From the NCBI GenBank assembly GCA_030247885.1, contig JAPDRO010000018.1, positions 496,001-560,000 on the forward strand: a stretch of DNA of 64,000 bases, given 5' to 3'. Below the pieces are notes generated by a model that saw only the letters and a list, made by a program, of their open reading frames with translations, was not told the origin of the DNA and did not search any database. Source of the DNA: Taxawa tesnikishii (nom. ined.). Its lineage: Eukaryota; Ascomycota; Dothideomycetes; Dothideales. Both the position numbers and the translations under genes were made by a program. Positions 55,133-64,000 of this stretch are shown here, one piece after another (position 1 is the first letter of the stretch; each line of letters starts with the position of its first letter).

Positions 55133-56734
55133 CATACACCTCAGCCGGTGGAACGGGCTGCTGGGTTGTTGCTGGACTGTGTCAGATTGATATTGTGGGT
55201 CTGCTCCCCAGGTCGTGACATACATTGGTCCATGGTGGGGATTTTTCAAGGTCAATATAAGATATATTGTAGGGAGATCGTGTTGCCCGTGTTTGCTGCG
55301 TCCCAATCTCAATCTCACTACTTTGAAATACGAAGGAGGAGGATGAGCTGCGTCACATGCGCCAAGATCAAGCCGGCATTCAAACTTCCAGCCACCGACC
55401 GGGAAGTGTCTTGCCCACTCCAGTCATGTCGACTCGATCTCAGGCCCCGCATTCGGACCACAGATACAACATATTCCCGATGGACGGAGTGATTCCTTTT
55501 ACGGCAGCTAGCAGGCCTTTTCGAGATCCATCCCACTGTGTACCCGGTTGCTAGGCAGAGAGCCAGAGTCAGAAGTTCCTCATTGCAAGACATGGAACTT
55601 CGACTCTTCTTTCAGCTGCACCCGCCTACCTGGACGAACCAGGCTGTCAAACAGACGCTACACTGCGCTGTACGAATTCTCTAACCATATTCTCCGAGCA
55701 TCCAATGGCCAGATGAGTGTTATATCATTGCTTCATCTCCCGGTGCGTTGAAGGCGTGGTTTGGAACCGGGCGCGGCAACCTGAAACACGGGGAGACTCT
55801 AATAAGATGAAACGCGGCTTGCTCGGCGCCGGCAGCGCGTCGATCATCAATGCTAGCAAGTAAACGGTGCCTTCGCTCCTCATCATCCTGTCCCTAAATA
55901 GTGTCATGCTTGATCGAGTCTTCGTAACTATCTTCGCGGCCGGTCCCAAGCTGTGGATTCCAGCTTGAATCTCATCCTCTTCTTGTCCGACAGAACATTC
56001 CTTTTCCTTCTGATCCACTGTCTTTGTCTCTCATTCCGACGCGTAAACAACACGCACAAACGAACGATACCCTTTCCGCTCCTGTTCGGCAGCTTCGACA
56101 GCAGATACAACGGGACGCCATCATATTTTCTCTCTTCTAGCAAGGTTTCAGATCCAGGCGATCACGGGTTCCTCCAACAGGTAATACACCATATCTCATA
56201 ATACTCTCTACGCTTCTCCTCACTCGCCTGCATACATGCCTGCCAGACTGTGCTATTCCTGACCTTCCAACGTGACATGATGCGCAACGCATACGTCACC
56301 CACTGCAGCCTGTGAACATCTGGTGTACATGCATCAGGATGCTCTGTTCAGTCGAGCTGCATGGACAGTCTGTACGGGTAAAGCCTGATGAACACAACGC
56401 CCCCTTTCATCTGTGCCACGCTCATCCTTCGCTCTTCAGAGAAATTCTCTGCAAGACGCCCTGGTTTCAATTCGGCATAGTCATAGTTTGCAAACAGCAA
56501 CCCTGACATCGGAGGGGACGTGTCCCACTATCAGGGTAATCAGAAACCCATTCAAGCACTGCTTTCAACTCTCTCTTAACTGTTCACCCCCAATCTGGTC
56601 CCAGTGAACCAGGCCTAGGCGGCTTGTCATAACCTGTCTGCAATTCTTATGACTTTTGGTTTTCTTTGTTCTGCCGCGAGCATCCGCACTGACGCAACGC
56701 ATAGTGACAGGACAACTGACCACAGAATACAATA
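55133..56734. other. Intergenic between divergent genes
   Basis: 1.6 kb between the starts of the Dap1-type gene and the coiled-coil gene. Several short frames without motif. No RNA gene or repeat recognised. Confidence 0.5.
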
Positions 56735-58684
56735 ATGTGGAAACGGCTTCCTCTACAGCCACGAAAAGATAGCGACAACAACAGCAGGCCAGCAGTGCCT
56801 GAGCCGTATTACGAAGAACACTACCCTGACGACCCAGCAACATTGACGGCTCTGCCCTCTTTCTCTTCGTAAGCGCACAACCACGCTCGTTGCCTGCTAG
56901 CACTAACAGCGATACAGTCGACCTTCAACCTGTTCCGGGAAGTCAGAAAACTACCGGCTCTCTTCTGCACCAACGGTCTCTTCAGCTTACTCGCAAGATT
57001 CTCACGACACCGCCCACAGATTCATCGGCTATGTTGAAGCCCAGGACTTCCGGTCGAGGACGCAGGATACCGCCTCTTCACGCTCTTTGAGCCGCATACT
57101 CGACCACTACGGTTCTGCCCGCCCCGATGACAGCGGTGGGACGCCCACTAGCCTGAGAAGTCGAGAAGCAGACGATGCGATTGTGCGGAGTGACAAGAAT
57201 TCTGCGGCTTCAAGCAACATTTCGCTCCTGAAAAGGGTTCGATCCAACCTGGTTAGGTCCAAGCCCTCAAGTCCCACAGACGCCGAAATCGAAAGCTGGC
57301 GCGCTCCAAGGGCGCAACACCCGTCGCAGGCGCGGGTCAGAAACAACCAGTGGGAGGACACTCCCGGAGAATCCACCTTCACGGCGACAAGCAAGCCTCC
57401 GAAAGTTAGCGCTGCCACTTACGGGGATCCTTTCAGCTCATACCAGGATAACAAGACGTTTGGGGTACAGGTATCCATCACCGGCCCGCCTGTTCCTCCC
57501 AAAAGGCCAGCTTTGCCGAGAAGGCGGCCAGATTCGGTCGGGATGCTTTTGCATCAGACTCGCGTAAAGACAACACCTTCACCGTGGTTAAAAGATCCGG
57601 CACTATCCTTTCAAAGAGCAGCTACAACGACAGTGATAGTGATGTCTCCCTCCGAGCGCCCCGTACCGACGCAGACCAGCGCTCTGAAACATTCCTTGCA
57701 CCGGCTGAAACACCTCACAGAGCCGAAACAGCCACTTCCTGTATCCCGCCACTGAACGTTGATAAGAGGAACATCCCTACCGCTGCCAAACCTTCAGTAA
57801 CAGACCCATCACAAGCTTACCCCAGTCCAGTATCCACCCACGTGAACACACCTCCGCCTCGCACATCCAGCATTAGCCGCAAACCCGTCGGATCAGGAGC
57901 TTCGATACGCGACACTCTTTCGTCGCGCAGTCAGGACACGAGAAGCCGAGAATCGGTGGACAGCTACGCACAGATTGCAGATTTAGCACAACAGCCCCGA
58001 AGCCACTTCAGCTGGACAACCTACGCATCTTCAGTTATCGACGACTCCCTATCTCAGGGCCCTCAATGATCCCAGAACTCCATGAAGTGGACGACCCAGG
58101 CAGCCGCTTTAGCTGGACCACCGCCAACACGAACACAATCTACCAGCCCGAGGCTAGCCCTCCGAGCAGTCCTCCGCGCGTCGCAACGACCTCAATCATG
58201 GAACGTCGGCATCCTCTTCCAAGAGCCGCAATCCCGCCCACTCCACCACGCACATCCTCACGCACGCAGCACCTGCAAGTCACAACAACCACGACACCCT
58301 CCAGCACCCGGTCCTCCACGTCTACCTCGCCCTCCGCCATCTCCCCGCCAGCGCAACAAAATCTCTCCCCCGCCGCCCACGCTCAGCTCCACGCGCACAC
58401 ACATCGACGCCCTGACGGCGCAACGCGACGACCTGAGCCTGCAGCACGCGAACCTGCAGAAACTCATCAACAGTGTGTTGAAAGTTGATCTGGCGAGCCC
58501 GCTCGTGGTGGATGAGAAGATGCGCCGGGCGGCGAAGAAACGGTTAGAGGGTTTGAAAGAAAGACTGGGTGAGGTAGAGAGGGAGGAACACGAAGTTGGA
58601 CGTGCGTTGGCGAGGGCGAGGAGGAGGGTGGAGAGAGAGGAGGGCGCGGAGAGTGGGTTGTGGGTTAGGAGGGCTACGGGATGA
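56735..58684 (+). CDS. Pro/Ser-rich protein with C-terminal coiled coil (several frame breaks)
   Basis: Exon 1 56,735-56,868 (MWKRLPLQPRKDSDNNSRPA) is joined over a 49-bp intron (GTAAGC donor, CACTAAC branch site) to 56,918 onwards. The body is Ser/Pro/Arg-rich and disordered, with a polyproline stretch that could bind SH3 domains (PPVPPKRPALPRRRP near 57,490-57,530) and two HFSWTTY/RFSWTTA repeats (58,000 and 58,107). The C-terminus is a coiled coil: IDALTAQRDDLSLQHANLQK and LEGLKERLGEVEREEHEVGR. The frame changes near 57,530 and near 58,050 (each repaired by one added base) and again somewhere in 58,330-58,390, where the exact path is uncertain. Unknown function; the C-terminal block resembles a conserved fungal protein I cannot name. 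Confidence 0.6.
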
Positions 58685-59334
58685 TTGCTGGCGGCTGGCG
58701 CACGGAGAGAGGGGTGAGAGGGGCGGAGAATTGGAAGGAGGGGTTGGGATTCCTGGGTATCTGGGAGAAGGGGAGACGGGGGGGGGGGGGCAAGGTGTTC
58801 TTCTATTCAAGAGCTGTGCTCCGACTTCTGGCATTCGTGGTCGATTTTGGGTCGGTTTCTTCCTCTGTTCTCTGCGAGGACAAACTTTGACGGTTCGGTT
58901 CCAATCAGCGATGTCAGCTGGAACTGATGCAGGGCCAGGCAGTGCTGAATTCTGTTCATGGATTGACAAAAAGCGGGTCGAGTGGGATGCGGGAGGCAGG
59001 AGCATAGCGTGGCGTTTCCATGGAGCCAAATGTTTTCACAGGCTGTGTGTTTTGTACTGACGACCAGATCTTCTACCGTCAAAAGGGGTAGAAAAGCTTT
59101 CTTTTCTTTTTCCTTGCTGGAAATGCATTCGATTCGTCGCTTGTTGTCGGGGTATGAAACCAAGTATCCCGAACGCCTACCGCTCACTCCTCCTCCCTCC
59201 TCTCTACCCCACTCTTGCGCCATAGCTCCTCCGCATCCCGATCGGACGGCGGCGCTCCTGCCCTCTTTTATCCTGCCACTAGCACACCGCTTCCAGCACA
59301 GCGCAGACCGACTCCCACGACTGTCCCAATCCGT
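58685..59334. other. Intergenic
   Basis: Purine-rich, with a G run near 58,780-58,790. A 408-codon + frame beginning at 58,982 continues across TMA7 and into the cyclin leader; it has no protein-like features and runs antisense to TMA7, so it is not supported. Confidence 0.5.
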
Positions 59335-59661
59335 CTATTTCTTTCCGCTCTTCTTGATGCCCTGCTGTCCGGCGTTCAAGGGACCCTTGCCAGCGGCTTT
59401 CTTGGCCATTTCCTCGCGAGCCTTCTTGTCTATTGCAGCCCCGTCAGCCTTCTGCGCCTTCTACCCATTGCCGGTAAGGTGTAAAGACGGCACACCTGCT
59501 TGCTGCTTTGCCTTGAACGCCTTGTCTTCGTCGTCGGACTCGACCTGCTTCTTCTTGGGCTTCTTGTTGTGGATTGGGTTCGTGCCGGCTGGACGGTGGA
59601 TCAGACGGAGGAGCATGAGAAGGCGGGGGCGGTGTGACTTACTGCCTTGTCCGGATGGCAT
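59335..59661 (-). CDS. TMA7: Translation machinery-associated protein 7 (TMA7)
   Basis: A small ribosome-associated protein of unknown biochemical role. Exons: 59,661-59,643 (MPSGQG plus one base), 59,588-59,496 and 59,429-59,335; introns 54 and 66 bp (GTAAGT/GTGTGC donors; the second with GCTGAC branch site and AATAG acceptor); 207 nt, 68 aa. Exon 2 reads NPIHNKKPKKKQVESDDEDK and AFKAKQQA; exon 3 reads KKAREEMAKKAAGKGPLNAG and QQGIKKSGKK, the family's invariant C-terminus. Too split to appear as one open frame. Its start is 487 bp from the divergent cyclin start. Intact. Confidence 0.92.
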
Positions 59662-60147
59662 TCTTGCGGTATTTTCTTTCGATAAGGTGAGAGGGGTTGG
59701 GTCGGTGCGGTGGGCTGCTGAGAGAGAGGCGAAAGAGGCGGTGGTCTTACAAAGGATGCGTGGTTTACGTGCTGGCGGTAGAGGATGTGGATTGAGCGGG
59801 CGAGGCTCAAAATGCCGCCAAGAAATTTGCGCAAAAACATGTGACGATGGGCGGAATGAGTGCCAGCTTTGTCGATCGCTGCCATTGTCCCTGACGGTTT
59901 CTCTTGCTTGTTGCAATCATAACTCGAACACCACATCCAATACTCAACAAGCGTCGCGCAACCTCCCCCGGCGACCCTTCCAATGCGCCTTCAACTACAA
60001 CACGGCCGTCACGTCCACACCTTCACGACACCCTGAACGCGCATCCGACGACCACTTTAGGGCCTACACACCCGTCCCGCGACCCCAGAAAAGACGCCAT
60101 CTGCGCCATCCGCGCCATCTGCGACATCTTTTGCAGAACCGCACACG

Positions 60148-61561
60148 ATGCCCGCATCCTCAACATCGCACCTCCCACAAAACACTCCCGCCGCGCGCCA
60201 GCGCCTAAATCGCCCAATCGCGTCCTCGCCGAAGCAGAGCAGCAATGGATTTTCTCCGAAGCCGAGTTGGCGGCCTCGCCCAGTATACAGGACGGGATGC
60301 CGCCGGCGAAGGAGAAGGAAGTGCGCACCAAGGGCATCAATTTCATAAGACAAGTGGGAATTATGATGAAGTTACCAGAGTTGACACTCAGCACCGCGAG
60401 TATCTTCTTCAACCGGTATCTGATGCGGATGAGTTTGGTCGATAAACCGGGGCTTAAGGCGCTGCATCATTATGTACGTTTGTCGCGTCTACATTCCCAT
60501 CTCGCGGCTTGCGGGGCCCACATGACGGGATGAAGAGGTACATCGGCATGATTGGACGACTGACAGATACGCGTTTCCAGACTCTCGGCGCAACTGCGCT
60601 CTTCCTCGCGACAAAGGTCGAAGAATCCGTTCGCAAGACGAAAGACCTGATAATTGCATGCTGTCGGGTCGCACAGAAGAAACCAAACCTCCCCATCGAC
60701 GACCAGTCAAAAGACTTCTGGCGCTGGCGCGACACCATCCTGTTGAACGAGGACGTCCTCCTCGAAACCCTCGCCTTCGATCTTACAATTGAATCTCCCC
60801 ACAAGCAACTCTTCCACTTGCTGAAAGTCTACGGAGTCGGGGAAAACAAGAAGTTACGGAACGCGGCCTGGGGTTTCGTTACAGATGGCAATCTGACGCA
60901 GCTCTGTCTATTGTGTACCAGCAGGACCATAGCGGTCGCGGCGCTGTACGCGGCGGCGAGGAGTTGCGAAGTGCGCTTTCCGGACTCTGTCTCGGGACAA
61001 CCGTGGTGGGAGGAGCAGGGCGTGCCACTTAAAGAACTCGTACGCGCATGCAACTACATGGCAATGAATTACGAGCACAAGGTCGAGGGCGGTCAAAGCA
61101 TCTACGTAGGTCTCCTCTACACTCCGCCCAGCATAGAGCAAGGTGTCACTCTCGCCGGTGCCAACGGTATGGAGGACACTCCGACAGAAGGAGAGCAGCA
61201 GACAGGCGATAATGAAGATGAACCGCCGTGGGAAAGGACGAGGCTGAAACGGAGTGAGCAGGATGTCCAGACGCCCGTTCAGGTTCCGCCGCCAGATGCC
61301 AGAAGGCCCAGTCTCGAGAGCCAGAAGAGCCAGGCGAGTTTGAAACGCGGGCCCGATACCGATACCAATGGCCGATATGGAGACGAGAGCAAGCGACCGA
61401 GGTTGGACGAGAACGGTGGCAGGGTTGGCACGCCGCCAGGGTGGACTGGGCCTCCTGGAGTGGATCATGCGGCGTATACTGCGCCTAGGAATTCAGACGT
61501 GAGGGAGTCTGTGGCTAGGAGTGTCAGGAGTGGGAGCGAGGAGGGCGAGGTCGAGGAGTGA
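60148..61561 (+). CDS. Cyclin of the P-TEFb/cyclin T-K type (one frame break)
   Basis: Exons about 60,148-60,473 and 60,581-61,561 (107-bp intron, GTACGT donor, ACTGAC branch site, TTTCCAG acceptor). The best start is ATG 60,148 (MPASSTSHLPQNTPAA), with the frame shifting by one missing base near 60,185-60,200 into PNRVLAEAEQQWIFSEAEL. First cyclin box: KGINFIRQVGIMMKLPELTL, TASIFFNRYLMR, then after the intron TLGATALFLATKVEESVRKT, DLIIACCRVAQKKPNLPID. Second box: FWRWRDTILLNEDVLLETLA, LRNAAWGFVTDG, TIAVAALYAAARSCEVRFPD and QPWWEEQ. The tail is charged and disordered (ESKRPRLDENGG), ending in GSEEGEVEE. Cyclins of this type partner Cdk9-like kinases that phosphorylate the RNA polymerase II C-terminal domain (family knowledge). 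Confidence 0.88.
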
Positions 61562-62693
61562 GGGAATTGTTATTCAAGGGTTCTTGAAGGGTATGGGAAG
61601 ATTGGATTCGAACTTTTCGACATTAGCGATGGCGTAACGGGTGCTATAGCACATAACGGAGGAACGGCGGGGATGGTCGCCACCGTGGCGTTCTTCGGAT
61701 ACAAAGGTCGAAGGGCTGCAAGTTTGGTAAATTCCATTCGGTGTTTGCAGGGCTCGGCCCGGGAGGTCGTGATTGACCTGAGCATGGCTGTGTATTCCAA
61801 CGGCTCGCTGCAGGGTATTTCTTTCAGCAAAGCAATTGACTCTCGAGCGACACGGGGGCCAAAGGAAAGAGAGGCGTGCGGATACGACGCAACACTAGGT
61901 CACCGCAAAGACGTGACAGACATCTGATCGATTATCCGGCAACGCGATTCACGGCACGGTACATGCCGCTGTGTCTCACACGGCTGTTCAATACCACTTT
62001 CACGGCCGTACACCGTAACGGAACCCACTCAAAGGACGAGCCAGCGTCTAATGCTTCGATGGAGGCCATAAGAGAGGGCAGTCGCGACGGTATGGCGGGG
62101 TCTGCTTCAAATCATCCGTGACACGACCGTCTGCAGAAGCCTGGTCGGCCAGGACAAAAGAGCCGTGTTTCGAGAGAGGCAAGAGCCGGGTGTTCGGAGA
62201 CGCGGGCGGTGAGGACCAGCCCGAGCTATGAAGTTACTGTCGTGACTACTTCTACTGCAGAATGCGTTCTTTACTGTCCACGACTCTTGTTCGCTACAGT
62301 AGTACATTACCCCGCAATCCTGCCTCGAATACCACGAGGCGCAGTCACCAAGTCAGGCGTGCCGCTTCCACGAGCGAGCTGGCTGCATAGAGTGTGCAGC
62401 CATGGTGCCTGCCTAGTCAGCAAGCAGCTAGAAGAGTGACCAGTTTGCATAGGTGTGTAACTCTAATCTCTCCCGGTTCTTCTCCGCATTGCACGTTCCA
62501 TGTAGGTCTTTGCAGGAATTGGTCCTTCTTGATCAAGCTACAAACACCTCCGCCTGTTACATACATACTCGTTACCAGAACCACGCCTCACGAATAAGAT
62601 ACATCCAGCGGTAGACTCTCAACTTCTCTATAATTCTTCCTTGTCCAGAATCCACTCCCCTTCCTGAGTTTCTGCGATACACCCGCGGGAGAC
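61562..62693. other. Intergenic; promoter of the P450 gene
   Basis: 1.1 kb with no supported gene. Pyrimidine-rich sequence just before 62,694 fits a fungal 5' leader. Confidence 0.5.
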
Positions 62694-64000
62694 ATGGCCC
62701 TACTCGTTCCCAGCCTGATACTAGGCCTCGTCGTTTTGTACCTAGCCAGGACCCTCACCCGGTCAAGACAAGCACGCCGACCTCCACTTCCACCAGGACC
62801 CAAAGGCATGCCTTTTGTGGGCAATCTGAACGACCTACCCAAGCCTGGCGTGCTCGAGGCTCACCACTGGCTCAAGCACAAGGACTTATACGGTTCGTAG
62901 GAACTGGTTTCTGACTGCTGCTGATCGATGTTCAAGCACCGACCATGGACAGGTGGATGATGAACGCGGAACTGATGATGGATCTGAGCTGATGACTTGG
63001 TGTTGCAAGGCCCGATCAGCTCTGTAACCGTAATGGGCCAGACCATAATCATCCTGAACGACCCACGGCTGGCCTTTGAGCTCCTGGAGAAGCGGTCAGC
63101 GATCCATTCGTCTCGGCCCAAACAGATCTTCGCTGGCGAAATGTACGCAACCTCGCTCTGCTCTTAGAGTCGAATCGAGCGCCATGAGGCGCGGAAAGAT
63201 AGAAGAGGTGCTGATACGTTTACCTTCTACGCTACAGGGTCGGATGGGAGAACTCGCTCGGACTGTCCCCTTACAACAACCGCTTCCGAACCTATCGCAA
63301 GAACATGTCTCGGATCATCGGCTCCAAGAGTTTGGCTTCTCAGTTCAACGCATTGCAAGAGGCTGAAGTCGGGCACTTTCTTCTACGCGTTCTGGAAAAG
63401 CCTGAGGAGTTAGTCGACCACATTAGAAAGTCGGTTGTTTCCGTTCCTCGCCGGTGCATATGTTTTACTGCTCCGTTATTGACTTGCCACCGGGTTCTTA
63501 GGGAAGCGGGTACTGTGATCTTGAAGATCGCTTACGGCTATACGGCGGAGCCTCACGAGATGGATCCGCTGATCGAGATGGCTGGTGATGCAATGGACAA
63601 ATTCGCCCGCGCTGGGGTTCCGGGCGCCTTTCTGGTTGATATCATGCCTTTTTGTAAGTATGTGCCATCTGCCGTGTACCCAAGAGCTCATTTGCGGTAG
63701 TGAATCAGCTTCCGGATTGGTTCCCTGGCACGGGGTTCAAGCAGACCGCTCGCGAGTGGGGTAGTGAATTGGCTGATGTGACGGAAAAGCCTTACGTCTT
63801 TGTCAAGCATCAGATGGCTCGAGGCCAGAACAATGAGTCCTTCCTGGCGCAATTGCTGGAGCGAGGTGATTCAGATGCGGAAGAAAAGTGGACAAACAAG
63901 TGGTCTGCCATGTCGTTGTACACAGCGGGAGCGGACACGGTGAGCCGAAAACTTAAATTTTACTTCTGGTGCTTTCCGATCTGACCGACTCAGACGGTAT
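62694..64000 (+). CDS. Cytochrome P450 (O-methylsterigmatocystin-oxidoreductase-like), cut by window end
   Basis: Starts at ATG 62,694 with a membrane anchor (LLVPSLILGLVVLYLARTL) and the hinge PPLPPGPKGMPFVGNL. Exons: 62,694-62,892, 63,010-63,142, 63,238-63,429, 63,502-63,653, 63,701-63,939 and 63,994 onwards; introns of 117, 95, 72, 47 and 54 bp. Splicing gives PISSVTVMGQTIIILNDPRL, VGWENSLGLSPYNNRFRTYR, KNMSRIIGS, EAGTVILKIAYGYTAEPHEM, LPDWFPGTGFKQTAREW and SLYTAGADT-T, the oxygen-activating I-helix. The ExxR and heme-Cys regions lie beyond 64,000. P450s of this group oxidise hydrophobic secondary metabolites at the ER; the substrate is unknown. Intact as far as visible. Whether it belongs to a biosynthetic cluster depends on sequence to the right. 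Confidence 0.95.

Noticed and set aside
58982-60208. 408-codon + strand frame
   Set aside because: Runs antisense through TMA7 exons and into the cyclin leader; no protein-like features.
61590-61670. tRNA-like sequence on - strand (TTCGAATCC)
   Set aside because: The T-loop-like string has no complementary stem around it and no matching acceptor or anticodon arm could be drawn.

Overview
The window is nuclear DNA of a filamentous ascomycete (Pezizomycotina). Evidence: genes carry 47-120 bp GT-AG introns with CTAAC/CTGAC-type branch sites, HET and lipase/ankyrin genes are present, a fungal secondary-metabolism-type P450 lies at the right edge, and the first ~17.9 kb has the TpA-rich, stop-riddled look of repeat-induced point mutation (RIP). 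Class level cannot be fixed from the sequence; a dothideomycete is plausible but unproven.

Layout. 1-17,935 is a gene-free, RIP-degraded transposon block: two tandem ~4.15 kb copies of a Plavaka-type (CACTA/KDZ-related) DNA transposon (352-4,506 and 4,507-8,649), each ending in a 12-bp-unit minisatellite, then an unidentified element (about 8,636-9,173 plus 14,668-17,160) split by a complete but dead Ty1/copia LTR retrotransposon (9,174-14,667) with matching LTRs and a 4-5 bp target duplication. Base composition switches sharply near 17,935. Next come two allorecognition-type genes in convergent orientation: a membrane-anchored lipase-like/ankyrin gene (18,558-21,013) and a HET-domain gene (24,575 down to 21,110) that has nonsense codons and frame breaks and is cut by a 1,348-bp Tc1/mariner element with TA duplications.

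The middle is ordinary core genome: 3-ketoacyl-CoA thiolase, a 2EXR/F-box-like protein, tRNA-dihydrouridine synthase DUS4 (with a 19-nt exon), pyruvate dehydrogenase E1 beta, ribosomal protein L13, a coiled-coil protein and an LRRC40-like leucine-rich-repeat protein. From 42,986 to 53,377 lies the most unusual part: six neighbouring genes sharing a short N-terminal Cys/His head (Met-Cys, then a CGH triplet, then spaced Cys ending near a C-P-x-H/C), three on + and three on -, facing each other across an 85-bp-TIR MITE. I do not recognise this as a named family. The right end has a Dap1/MAPR-type heme protein, an unknown Pro/Ser-rich coiled-coil protein, TMA7, a P-TEFb-type cyclin and the start of a cytochrome P450 cut by the window edge.

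A caution for every gene model here: many otherwise intact genes (thiolase, LRRC40-like, cyclin, coiled-coil proteins, ankyrin gene) are broken by frameshifts of the same sign, each repaired by adding one base. This looks more like single-base deletion errors in the assembly than independent gene death. PDHB, RPL13, DUS4, TMA7, Dap1 and the P450 are clean.
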